From contig JAIPBY010000095.1 of the NCBI GenBank assembly GCA_021738605.1, forward strand, positions 1 through 9,005: a stretch of DNA of 9,005 nt, given 5' to 3'. This DNA is from Chitinophagaceae bacterium. GTDB lineage: Bacteria > Bacteroidota > Bacteroidia > Chitinophagales > Chitinophagaceae. Shown in pieces: positions 1 to 6,077 of the stretch. The position numbers were made by a program, and so were the translations under genes. Positions within the stretch are counted from its first letter, which is position 1. Each line of letters begins with the position of its first letter. The notes beneath the pieces were generated by a model. That model did not search any database. It was given only the letters and a program-made list of their open reading frames with translations, and was not told where the DNA came from.

Positions 1-71
1 TACATATACTCTGGATTCCAATCAATCAACACTCCACCCAGATCAAAAATGATATTTTTTATTTGTTTCAT
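1..71 (-). CDS. HAD-superfamily hydrolase (subfamily IA type), N-terminal fragment cut by the window edge
   Basis: Reading leftward from an ATG at 71-69 gives 23 codons before the window ends. The peptide begins MKQIKNIIFDLGGVLIDWNP. A short hydrophobic strand ending in D-L-G-G-V-L is the first motif of HAD phosphohydrolases, with Asp10 as the expected nucleophile. Position +2 after it is Gly rather than the Asp of the classical DxD motif; the YihX-like sugar-phosphate phosphatase branch also has DLG at this place. The cap domain and motifs II-IV lie outside the window, so the substrate cannot be inferred. The gene is divergent from the PPIase gene across a 586-bp non-coding region. A weak promoter-like TAATTTTC sits just upstream (84-77), with one mismatch to TAnnTTTG and no convincing -33 partner. 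The family call is solid for such a short fragment; the exact function is unknown. Confidence 0.72.
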   Translation of the reverse strand, partial: MKQIKNIIFDLGGVLIDWNPEYM

Positions 72-140
72 CAGGTGAAAATTAGTGAATATTCTACAGT
101 CTTCATCATCTCTTTTTTGATTGTTAATATCCCTTGTAGT

Positions 141-196
141 ATTTATAATTATCTATTATTTATAAAAAACACTATTACTATTAGGGCTGTGGAAAT
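141..196 (-). other. DnaA-trio-like basal unwinding element with AT-rich duplex unwinding region
   Basis: Read 5' to 3' on the minus strand the order is: DnaA-like box ATTTCCACA (196-188), GC-rich spacer GCCC (187-184), four consecutive trios TAA TAG TAA TAG (183-172), then an AT-rich run to 141. This is the architecture described for the Bacillus subtilis basal origin, where DnaA moves from a double-stranded box onto 3'-[G/A]A[T/A]-5' trios on one strand to open the duplex. The box itself has two mismatches to TTATCCACA, so the assignment depends on the ordered arrangement rather than on box strength. Confidence 0.55.
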
Positions 197-232
197 GTTA
201 AAAACTATTTTTTATCAAATTTTATTCAACCT

Positions 233-271
233 AAAATCACATGTATTCACATCAATTCACAATTATGCACA
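233..271 (+). repeat. Four CACA-ending DnaA-box-like 9-mers at exact 10-bp spacing
   Basis: The 9-mers AAAATCACA (233-241), GTATTCACA (243-251), CAATTCACA (253-261) and TTATGCACA (263-271) follow each other with one base between them, so equivalent bases recur every 10 bp. Match to TTATNCACA improves from three mismatches through one and two to perfect in the last copy. Such helical phasing would place four DnaA molecules on one face of the helix, as in cooperative arrays of weak sites next to a strong site in other origins. DnaA binding is inferred. Confidence 0.55.
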
Positions 272-369
272 TGATTTATATCATCACTTCAATTGATAAA
301 ATCCAATCCAATTAACATTCAAAAAAAAGACAAATGATTTTTTCAACATCTAAAAAAGAACAATTTTCA

Positions 370-378
370 TGTGGATAA
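370..378 (-). promoter_or_regulatory. Perfect DnaA box (TTATCCACA)
   Basis: The plus strand reads TGTGGATAA, the reverse complement of TTATCCACA, which is the highest-affinity DnaA box known from E. coli. It lies centrally in the candidate origin, in opposite orientation to the phased array at 233-271. Confidence 0.7.
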
Positions 379-448
379 ACCAAGGGTAAAATGTTCTAAA
401 AAATCCTAAAAACCGCAAATTCAGTTTTAAACCCCAACTTGTTCAAAA

Positions 449-489
449 TAATCCACAATATTCAATTCAAAAAAAGCCACTAATACACA
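449..489 (+). promoter_or_regulatory. Two near-consensus DnaA boxes
   Basis: TAATCCACA (449-457) and TAATACACA (481-489) each differ from TTATNCACA only at the second base, and both are in forward orientation. Their starts are 32 bp apart, close to three helical turns. They add to the box density on the PPIase side of the candidate origin. Confidence 0.5.
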
Positions 490-515
490 GAAAAACGAGG
501 ATATCAACAGATGGG

Positions 516-524
516 TGTGGAAAA
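516..524 (-). promoter_or_regulatory. Near-consensus DnaA box (TTTTCCACA)
   Basis: TGTGGAAAA on the plus strand is the reverse complement of TTTTCCACA, one mismatch from TTATCCACA. It falls inside the in-frame but probably non-coding extension upstream of the PPIase start, which fits regulatory rather than coding DNA. The same sequence occurs in the opposite orientation at 591-599. Confidence 0.45.
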
Positions 525-590
525 CCAAAAAATTTCCCTGAACAGCCTAAAACAGCCACAATTTCATTTAAAATTCTTGCTCCCGCGGCG

Positions 591-599
591 TTTTCCACA
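591..599 (+). promoter_or_regulatory. Near-consensus DnaA box abutting the PPIase promoter
   Basis: TTTTCCACA, one mismatch from TTATCCACA, ends one base before the -33 element TTTG (601-604) of the PPIase promoter. DnaA bound here could touch RNA polymerase, so this site may tie PPIase transcription to DnaA level; that is inference. Confidence 0.45.
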
Positions 600-600
600 A

Positions 601-631
601 TTTGTTAATAACCATTTTTACCCTATTTTTG
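601..631 (+). promoter_or_regulatory. Bacteroidota-type primary sigma promoter for the PPIase gene
   Basis: TTTG (601-604), a 19-bp spacer and TATTTTTG (624-631) match the Bacteroidota primary promoter consensus TTTG-N(about 19)-TAnnTTTG exactly. Transcription would begin near 638, leaving a leader of about 20 nt before the ATG at 658. This is the main argument for that start over the in-frame ATG at 511, which lies upstream of the promoter. Confidence 0.65.
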
Positions 632-657
632 CCAACTCTTATAATAATATATATAGT

Positions 658-2781
658 ATGTCAATTATTCAGAAAATCAGGGACAAGGCAGCAGTGTTGC
701 TTACCACAATGATCGCGATCAGCTTGATTGGCTTTTTGGTTCAGGATGCTTTTATTGGCAAGGGCGGAAGCATGTTTGACGGACAGGCAACCACGGCAGG
801 ATCCATCAATGGCAAAGACATTGAATTAATGGATTTCAGCAAGAAGGTAAACATGGTTGAACAAAACTACCGTTCTCAGGGAATGCAAACCAATGAGATG
901 ATGACCCAAACGATTGTTGAAAACGTTTGGAATTCATACGTTCAGGAAGAAATGATCAACGGAGAAGCGGCGAAACTCGGATTGATGGTTACCCCAAAAG
1001 AATTGGGTGCAGTATTGTTCTCTGACGATGCCCCACAGGAGTTCAAGCAAATGTTTGCTGATAAGGCCACAGGAGCGTATGATGTAAACGCTGCTAGAAA
1101 CTGGTTCACCAATGTCAAAAAAAGCTCAAAACCTGAAGATGCCTTGAATATTGAAGAGCAATTGATCAAGCCCATTGGCATCAACCTGCTTTCTCAAAAA
1201 TATACTTCCTTGATTACACAGGGTTCTTATGTACCCAAGTGGATGCTTGAGAAAATGGCAGCAGACAATGCTTCTTTTGCTTCAATATCTTTTGTTGGTA
1301 TTCCTTATACCACGATCGCTGACAGCACTGTTAGAGTGAGCGACAGTGAGATCAGTGATTATGTTGCAAAACACAAAGATGAGTTCAAGCAGGAGCACGT
1401 AAAGAGCATTGCTTATGTATCATTCAGTGCAAACCCAACACCTCAAGATTCTGCAAGGGTTTACAACCAACTCAATGAATTGAAAGCCGCATTTTATGCT
1501 GCACCAGATGCAAAGAGCTTTGTTACAAGAAACAATACTTCTCTCCCTTATTTTGATGGATTTGCTCTTAAATCAAAGCTCCAGATGGGTGCCAAGGACA
1601 CGATCATATCGTTGCCTGTTGGTTCCGTTGCTGGTCCCTACCTCGATGGCGGAAGCTATGTGATCGCAAAAAAAATTCAATCTAAATCAATGCCCGACTC
1701 TGTAAAATGCAGGCATATCCTTGTTGGAATTGTTGATCCGCAAACGGGTCAGCAAAGGCGCAGCGACAGTGCTGCCAAAAAGAGCATCGATAGCATTTAT
1801 GCCGTGATCAAATCTGGCGGAAACTTTGGTGCTTTGGCAGCAGCCCTCAGCGATGACCAGGGAAGCAAGGACAAAGGCGGTGAGTATGATTTCTCTTCTG
1901 TTGACATGAATCTGGCAAAGGAATTTGCAGACTTCATTTTCAACAAACCAAAAGGAAGCATGGAGGTGGTTAAAACCGAGTTCGGTTACCATATCATAGA
2001 AGTATTGAACCAGAAAAACTTTGAAGATGCTTATAAGGTTGCCTATCTGGCCAAGCCAGTTGTGGCAAGCGAAGAAACAGATGCTACAGCTTCTTCTGCA
2101 GCAACCCAGTTTGTAGGAAGCAGCAGAGACCAAAAGTCTTTTGACGAAACTGTTGCCAAGATGAAGATCAACAAGCTGACCGCCGACAACATCAAGGAAC
2201 TTGATTACAGCGCTGGTCCACTTTCTTCCAGGGCCATCGTAAAATGGATATTTGAAAACAAAACAGGAACTGTTTCAGAGCCCTTCGACCTCAAAGACCA
2301 ATATGTGGTAGCCATGGTTACCAACGAAATCAAAGAAGGTGTTCAGCCCGCAACGGTTGCAAGGGTATTGGTAGAGCCAACCCTTAGGAACAAGAAAAAG
2401 GCCGAAATGGTGGCCCAAAAGGCTGGTGCAGAGAAAAACCTGGACAAATTGGCTGCTTTGCTCGGTGGAACAACCGGAAGAACAGACACGGTTAGGTTTG
2501 CCGATCCTTTTGTTCCCAACCTTGGTTCAGAAACAAAAGTTATTGGTGCAGCGTTTAACAAAAAGAACTTGTCTAATACATCAGACGTGATTGACGGTCA
2601 AAATGGTGTATACTATATTAAAGTAAATCAGGTTGGTGCTCTTCCTTCTTCAACAATTGATTTTGTTGGTCAAAAGAAGGCCCTTGAGTCACAAATGAAG
2701 CAATTTGCAGGATACAGTACGATGGAGTCTTTGAAAAAATCAATGAAAATCGTTGATAAAAGAAGGGACGCCGGGTATTAA
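658..2781 (+). CDS. SurA/PpiD-like peptidyl-prolyl cis-trans isomerase, membrane anchored
   Basis: A 707-residue protein begins MSIIQKIRDKAAVLLTTMIA. A basic N-terminus is followed by one transmembrane helix at about residues 11-31, after which the rest should be periplasmic. A SurA-type N-terminal chaperone region fills much of residues 50-250. A parvulin (PpiC) domain covers about 345-450, opening with VKCRHILVG (349-357) and closing with FGYHIIEV (442-449), both hallmark parvulin segments. The long C-terminal part has no motif I can name but is normal for the roughly 700-residue Bacteroidota PpiD-like proteins. Expected role: folding of periplasmic and outer-membrane proteins at the inner-membrane surface. 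The start at 658 is preferred over ATG 511 because the intervening 49 codons are low-complexity, contain DnaA-like boxes and the promoter, and precede the conserved MSIIQKIRDK opening. The gene has its own promoter and is followed by a terminator-like hairpin. Confidence 0.9.
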   Translation: MSIIQKIRDKAAVLLTTMIAISLIGFLVQDAFIGKGGSMFDGQATTAGSINGKDIELMDFSKKVNMVEQNYRSQGMQTNEMMTQTIVENVWNSYVQEEMINGEAAKLGLMVTPKELGAVLFSDDAPQEFKQMFADKATGAYDVNAARNWFTNVKKSSKPEDALNIEEQLIKPIGINLLSQKYTSLITQGSYVPKWMLEKMAADNASFASISFVGIPYTTIADSTVRVSDSEISDYVAKHKDEFKQEHVKSIAYVSFSANPTPQDSARVYNQLNELKAAFYAAPDAKSFVTRNNTSLPYFDGFALKSKLQMGAKDTIISLPVGSVAGPYLDGGSYVIAKKIQSKSMPDSVKCRHILVGIVDPQTGQQRRSDSAAKKSIDSIYAVIKSGGNFGALAAALSDDQGSKDKGGEYDFSSVDMNLAKEFADFIFNKPKGSMEVVKTEFGYHIIEVLNQKNFEDAYKVAYLAKPVVASEETDATASSAATQFVGSSRDQKSFDETVAKMKINKLTADNIKELDYSAGPLSSRAIVKWIFENKTGTVSEPFDLKDQYVVAMVTNEIKEGVQPATVARVLVEPTLRNKKKAEMVAQKAGAEKNLDKLAALLGGTTGRTDTVRFADPFVPNLGSETKVIGAAFNKKNLSNTSDVIDGQNGVYYIKVNQVGALPSSTIDFVGQKKALESQMKQFAGYSTMESLKKSMKIVDKRRDAGY

Positions 2782-2811
2782 TCAGATACTGCTCATGAGA
2801 AAACAAACGCA

Positions 2812-2842
2812 CAGCCACCCCCAAGGGTGGCTGCTGCATTTT
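2812..2842 (+). terminator. Possible intrinsic terminator after the PPIase gene
   Basis: CAGCCACCC (2812-2820) and GGGTGGCTG (2825-2833) form a perfect 9-bp GC-rich stem with a CCAA loop. Only a short T tract (TTTT, 2839-2842) follows, six bases after the stem, so termination may be inefficient. The hairpin starts 30 bp after the PPIase stop codon. Confidence 0.5.
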
Positions 2843-2845
2843 AGG

Positions 2846-2853
2846 TAACTTTA
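2846..2853 (+). promoter_or_regulatory. Possible -7 element for the DUF2480 gene
   Basis: TAACTTTA differs from TAnnTTTG only in its last base and lies four bases before the ATG at 2858. If used, it would give a leaderless or nearly leaderless transcript. No TTTG partner is visible at the usual distance, where the hairpin sits instead, so this is weak. Confidence 0.25.
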
Positions 2854-2857
2854 CACC

Positions 2858-3361
2858 ATGGAAGAGATCAGAAACAAGGTTGCAGAAAGCGGTTTGATCA
2901 CCATCAGCCTTGAGCAATATTACCCTGAACACCAGCCACTGGCATTTGACCTGAAAAACTTTCTTTTTATGGAAATGTTGCTCAAGGAGAAAGATTTTAG
3001 GGAAGCCCTCGACCAGCATGATTGGAGCGTTTATGGGGGCCAGGATGTTGCTGTCTTTTGTTCAACCGATGCCATTGTTCCCATGTGGGCTTATATGCTG
3101 GTTGCCTCAAAGCTTTCCGGAATTGCTAGATCAATCATCTCCGGAACTACAGAAGAGGCCTTTAAACAAATATTTATTGAAAATATCAGACAGGTCAATG
3201 CAGCAACATTTGAAGGAAAGCGGGTTGTTGTGAAGGGTTGCGGAGACAGGCCCGTGCCAGAGTATGCATATGCAGAAATATCCATCAAACTTTTGCCAGT
3301 GGTCAAATCGCTCATGTACGGCGAACCCTGCAGTACGGTTCCTGTGTACAAAAGAAAATAA
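2858..3361 (+). CDS. DUF2480 family protein
   Basis: A soluble protein of 167 residues with no signal peptide or membrane segment. I recognise the DUF2480 family from the opening (NKVAESGLITISLEQYYP, residues 6-23), the central LKEKDFREALDQHDWSVYGG (42-61) and the C-terminal GEPCSTVPVYKRK (155-167). I know of no assigned biochemical function. Three Cys residues occur, all in segments I recall as well conserved: C68 in FCSTDAIVP, C128 in VKGCGDRPVP and C158 in GEPCSTVP. They could be metal or Fe-S ligands or redox residues; this is inference. From memory, members in other Bacteroidota can sit beside SUF-type Fe-S assembly genes, but no such genes are in this window. The gene lies 76 bp after the PPIase stop and ends 5 bp from the converging kdsB stop. 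Confidence 0.85.
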   Translation: MEEIRNKVAESGLITISLEQYYPEHQPLAFDLKNFLFMEMLLKEKDFREALDQHDWSVYGGQDVAVFCSTDAIVPMWAYMLVASKLSGIARSIISGTTEEAFKQIFIENIRQVNAATFEGKRVVVKGCGDRPVPEYAYAEISIKLLPVVKSLMYGEPCSTVPVYKRK

Positions 3362-3366
3362 AGGAT

Positions 3367-4104
3367 CTAATAGCCCTTCAGTGAAGACTTGTACTCAACC
3401 CTTGCCCTTTCAAGGTCTTCGGGGGTGTCAATGCCAATGCTGCTTGTTTTTGTTTCCACCATCCTGATAGCAACGCCGTTTTCCAGGTATCTCAACTGCT
3501 CAAGCATTTCAGTTTGTTCAAGCGCACCCATGGGCCACTGGGTGAAACTGAGCAGGGTTTCTTTTCGGTAGGCATAGACGCCAACATGTTTAAAATAAGG
3601 CAGCTCTGCACTGCGGTTGCGTTTGAAAGGAATGGGCGAACGACTGAAATAGAGGGCATCGTTGTTGTTGTTGCAAACCACTTTTACCTGGTTGGGATTT
3701 TCGGGCTCATCCCCTTCGCCAAACCTTTTCATGACGGATGCAACCGCTACCGCAGGATCGCTGAAACAGTTGAGCAGGTTCTGCAGCGGCTCCCTTTCAA
3801 CAAAAGGTTCGTCCCCCTGAATGTTCACCACTACATCAACATCCATTGATGCTATGGCTTCTGCAATCCTGTCGCTTCCACTCTGGTGGTCTTCGGTGCT
3901 TTTTGTTACAGCCCCGCCAGCAGCAATAATTTCGTTCATGATCTCATCACTGTCGGTAACAACCAGGACTTCATCAAAAAGATTCATGGCAACAGCGTTT
4001 TCATATACCATCCTGATGATGGTTTTTTCACCAATTCGTTGCATTAGTTTTCCGGGAAAACGACTGGCCGCAAAGCGGGCGGGTATGACAGCAATATTTT
4101 TCAC
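3367..4104 (-). CDS. kdsB: 3-deoxy-manno-octulosonate cytidylyltransferase (CMP-Kdo synthetase)
   Basis: This 245-residue enzyme activates Kdo with CTP to give CMP-Kdo, the donor for the inner core of lipopolysaccharide; it acts in the cytoplasm. Visible hallmarks: the nucleotide-binding loop IPARFAASRFPGK (residues 7-19), the substrate motif HQSGSDR (73-79), NIQGDEP (94-100) with Asp98 as a Mg2+ ligand, and GIDTPEDLERA (224-234) with Asp226 as the second metal ligand. Length equals the usual KdsB size (about 245-250). It is the last gene of a leftward cluster and starts 2 bp after the hydroxylase stop codon, so translation is probably coupled. It presumably shares the dnaN promoter, since no separate promoter is visible. 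A run of four Asn codons (N145-N148) reads as a GTT repeat on the plus strand. Confidence 0.95.
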   Translation of the reverse strand: MKNIAVIPARFAASRFPGKLMQRIGEKTIIRMVYENAVAMNLFDEVLVVTDSDEIMNEIIAAGGAVTKSTEDHQSGSDRIAEAIASMDVDVVVNIQGDEPFVEREPLQNLLNCFSDPAVAVASVMKRFGEGDEPENPNQVKVVCNNNNDALYFSRSPIPFKRNRSAELPYFKHVGVYAYRKETLLSFTQWPMGALEQTEMLEQLRYLENGVAIRMVETKTSSIGIDTPEDLERARVEYKSSLKGY

Positions 4105-4106
4105 CC

Positions 4107-4928
4107 TTATTTTAATTTTTGAAATGGTCTTTTCAGCAGTCTGACAAAATCCTCATCCTTATCGTTCGGATAATATTGGTCAAGGCCATAACGTATCTTG
4201 GAGGGATCAAGTTTCATGAACGTTCCCAACAGCCTGTCCCAGATGGAAAATACCGCACCATAGTTGCTGTCTGTATAGGGCTGTTTCCAATGGTGGTGCA
4301 CTTTGTGCATGTTGGGCGAAACCAGGAACCAGCTCAATGATTTGTCAAGCCATCTGGGCAGGTTGATGTTGGCATGGGTGAAGCCGGTAATGAAAACAAG
4401 TGCTGTTTGGTAAAGCAAAACAGCAAACATAGGAGCCCCGGCAACAAAGATGCCGATATAGAAAAAGACACCACGCCATACCGATTCTAGGGGATGGTGG
4501 CGAAGACCGGTGGTCACATCTACATTGTTGTCTGCATGGTGGATGATGTGAAAACGCCAGAAAAGCGGCACCTGGTGTTCTACAAAATGACAAAGCCATC
4601 CTGCAAAAAAATCAAGGACCAGGCAGGTTGTGACGATAAGCGCCAATGGGCTTAGGTTGAACCAATGAACCAATCCGAATTGGTGCTGATTCGTCCAACC
4701 AGCGATGAATACAATTCCCCCAGCAAGCAGGGTGTGAATGACGAAATGAATGGCTGTGAAAGCGATGTTGGTTGCGGCATGCCGACCCTTGCTTTTTTTG
4801 TAATGGGTTTGGAGCAAGGGTACGGCATTTTCAATGACCCACAAAAACACCATGCCTGCTATAAAAAAACCCGCTCTTTCGAGGGGTCTTTTTTCAAGAT
4901 CGCTGAAATAGGAGATCAACGCATCCAT
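4107..4928 (-). CDS. Fatty acid hydroxylase superfamily / sterol desaturase-like membrane protein
   Basis: A 273-residue integral membrane protein with the di-iron histidine signature of the fatty acid hydroxylase superfamily: HFVEH (114-118, HX3H), HIIHH (127-131, HX2HH) and HKVHH (208-212, HX2HH). Additional His residues occur at 144-145 and 184. Hydrophobic stretches near 21-40, 55-78, 93-112 and 153-183 should be membrane helices. Family members hydroxylate or desaturate lipids, sterols or carotenoids using O2; the substrate here cannot be read from the sequence. A role on a membrane or LPS lipid would fit its neighbour kdsB, but that is inference. It begins 13 bp after the dnaN stop and ends 2 bp before the kdsB start, so the three genes are likely cotranscribed. 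Confidence 0.88.
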   Translation of the reverse strand: MDALISYFSDLEKRPLERAGFFIAGMVFLWVIENAVPLLQTHYKKSKGRHAATNIAFTAIHFVIHTLLAGGIVFIAGWTNQHQFGLVHWFNLSPLALIVTTCLVLDFFAGWLCHFVEHQVPLFWRFHIIHHADNNVDVTTGLRHHPLESVWRGVFFYIGIFVAGAPMFAVLLYQTALVFITGFTHANINLPRWLDKSLSWFLVSPNMHKVHHHWKQPYTDSNYGAVFSIWDRLLGTFMKLDPSKIRYGLDQYYPNDKDEDFVRLLKRPFQKLK

Positions 4929-4941
4929 ATAAATTGTTTTT

Positions 4942-6054
4942 TTAGTTAGACATCAAAGGCATGGCAAGCATCAGCAAATCCTCATTGTCCTCTTGTTCTA
5001 CAGGCTTGATCAGACCGGCTTTTGTAGGGGTTGATAGCTCCACGCGAACCTCATCACTATCGGTGCTTCCAAGCATTTCAATCAGGAAACGGGCGTTGAA
5101 AGAAATCGTAATGTCTTCCCCATCATATTGACAAGACATCCTTTCGTTTCCTTCAAAACTGAAATCAACATCCTGGGCAAGCAACTGAAGTTCACTTCCA
5201 GAAATGCTCAAGGTAACCAGGTTGGTGCTCTTGTTGCTGAAAATGCTCACGCGGCGAAGGGCAGACTGGAAATCCTGGCGCGAAATGGTCATGCGATAAG
5301 GGTTGTCTGCAGGAATCACCACCTTGTAATCAGGGAAACGGGCGTCCAGCAAGCGACAAGAAAGCTCAACCGTGCCATGCGTCACAAAAAGATGGTTGCT
5401 GTTGTATGATACGGCAATCTCATCTTCATTGTCTGGGAGAGAGCTCTTCAGCAAGTTCAATGGTTTTTTAGGAACGATGAAGTTGTCTGTTCTTGGACAC
5501 TGCACATCCTTTATTTTATAGCGCACCAGCCTGTGTGCATCTGTGGCAACAGCGGTGATGCCATTTTTTTCCAATTCAAAAAATACACCCGTCATCGCTG
5601 GGCGAAGATCATCGTTGCTGACGGCAAAAATTGTTTTGTTGATGGCCGTCAACAACGCATGGCTGGTCATGGTAAAGGCAGAGGTTTCGTCTGCTGGGGG
5701 TTCTTTAGGGAAATTGTCTGGGTTCTCTCCCATTACCTTGTACTTACCATTGTCGCTGGTGATTTCGATACCAAAATTCTTGTCGATATCAAAGGTCAGG
5801 GGCTGATTTGGAAGGTTTTTTAGGGAGTCCATCAGGATCTTTGCCGGAATACAAACGCGGCCGCTGTCTTTCGCCTCAATATCAAGGTGGATCTTCATAA
5901 CGGTTTCCAGATCAGTAGCAACAACCGTTAGTTTGTTGGTTTCTATCTCAAAAAGGAAATCCTCCAGGATCGGCAAAACATTGTTTGAACCGATAACACC
6001 ATTGATCTGCTGAAGCTGTTTGAGAAGGGCCGATGAGGAGACGATAAATTTCAT
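4942..6054 (-). CDS. dnaN: DNA polymerase III beta subunit (sliding clamp)
   Basis: A 370-residue protein beginning MKFIVSSSALLKQLQQINGV, the usual opening of Bacteroidota beta clamps. It continues with NNVLPILEDFLFEI and the domain I/II features TVVATDLET and ITAVATDAHRLVRYK. The length matches three tandem clamp domains of about 120 residues each. The C-terminus ends LMLAMPLMSN, corresponding to the conserved MPM/MPL tail that lines the peptide-binding cleft. The clamp dimer encircles DNA and tethers replicative polymerase and other partners. The gene heads a leftward cluster (hydroxylase and kdsB follow at 13 and 2 bp) and has a well-matched -7 promoter element 23 bp upstream. It lies about 4.3 kb from the candidate oriC and is transcribed toward it. 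dnaA is not in the window. Confidence 0.97.
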   Translation of the reverse strand: MKFIVSSSALLKQLQQINGVIGSNNVLPILEDFLFEIETNKLTVVATDLETVMKIHLDIEAKDSGRVCIPAKILMDSLKNLPNQPLTFDIDKNFGIEITSDNGKYKVMGENPDNFPKEPPADETSAFTMTSHALLTAINKTIFAVSNDDLRPAMTGVFFELEKNGITAVATDAHRLVRYKIKDVQCPRTDNFIVPKKPLNLLKSSLPDNEDEIAVSYNSNHLFVTHGTVELSCRLLDARFPDYKVVIPADNPYRMTISRQDFQSALRRVSIFSNKSTNLVTLSISGSELQLLAQDVDFSFEGNERMSCQYDGEDITISFNARFLIEMLGSTDSDEVRVELSTPTKAGLIKPVEQEDNEDLLMLAMPLMSN

Positions 6055-6077
6055 ATGCTATCCTTGTTTGTATCAGG

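Larger units (their letters stand above)
120..600. other. oriC: Candidate chromosomal replication origin (oriC): DnaA-box cluster in AT-rich intergenic DNA
   Basis: This fills most of the 586-bp gap between two divergent genes and has no credible reading frame. Seen directly: two perfect matches to the DnaA box TTATNCACA (263-271 forward; 370-378 reverse, TTATCCACA). Five further sites have one mismatch: 243-251, 449-457, 481-489, 516-524 (reverse) and 591-599. A weaker box at 188-196 (reverse, ATTTCCACA) abuts a DnaA-trio-like repeat and a stretch that is about 91% A+T (141-183). Established knowledge: bacterial origins combine clustered DnaA boxes with an AT-rich unwinding element in an intergenic region, often near dnaN or dnaA. 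Here dnaN lies about 4.3 kb away and dnaA is not in the window. That this is the functional origin is inference; a DnaA-regulated promoter region is the main alternative. Confidence 0.68.

Noticed and set aside
63..296. Rightward open frame of 77 codons in the AT-rich gap
   Set aside because: Low-complexity composition typical of translated AT-rich DNA, overlaps the HAD start and the DnaA-trio and box elements, and resembles no family I know.
301..315. Short AATCC-type tandem repeat near the centre of the gap
   Set aside because: Only about two to three units, with no link to a known element, so not reported as an iteron.
640..656. AT-rich TAATAATATATATAG stretch as a second DnaA-trio region
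   Set aside because: It lies in the PPIase leader, about 40 bp from the nearest box with no adjacent GC spacer, so the arrangement does not fit an unwinding element.
511..657. 49-codon upstream extension of the PPIase frame
   Set aside because: It contains two DnaA-like boxes and the promoter itself, reads as low-complexity sequence, and precedes the natural MSIIQKIRDK start with its transmembrane helix.
1687..2133. Leftward open frame (148 codons) opposite the parvulin domain
   Set aside because: Antisense shadow of a clearly coding region, with irregular, Cys-rich composition and no motif.
3661..3672. GTT trinucleotide repeat
   Set aside because: It encodes four Asn residues within kdsB; four units is too short to suggest phase variation, and a triplet change would not shift the frame.
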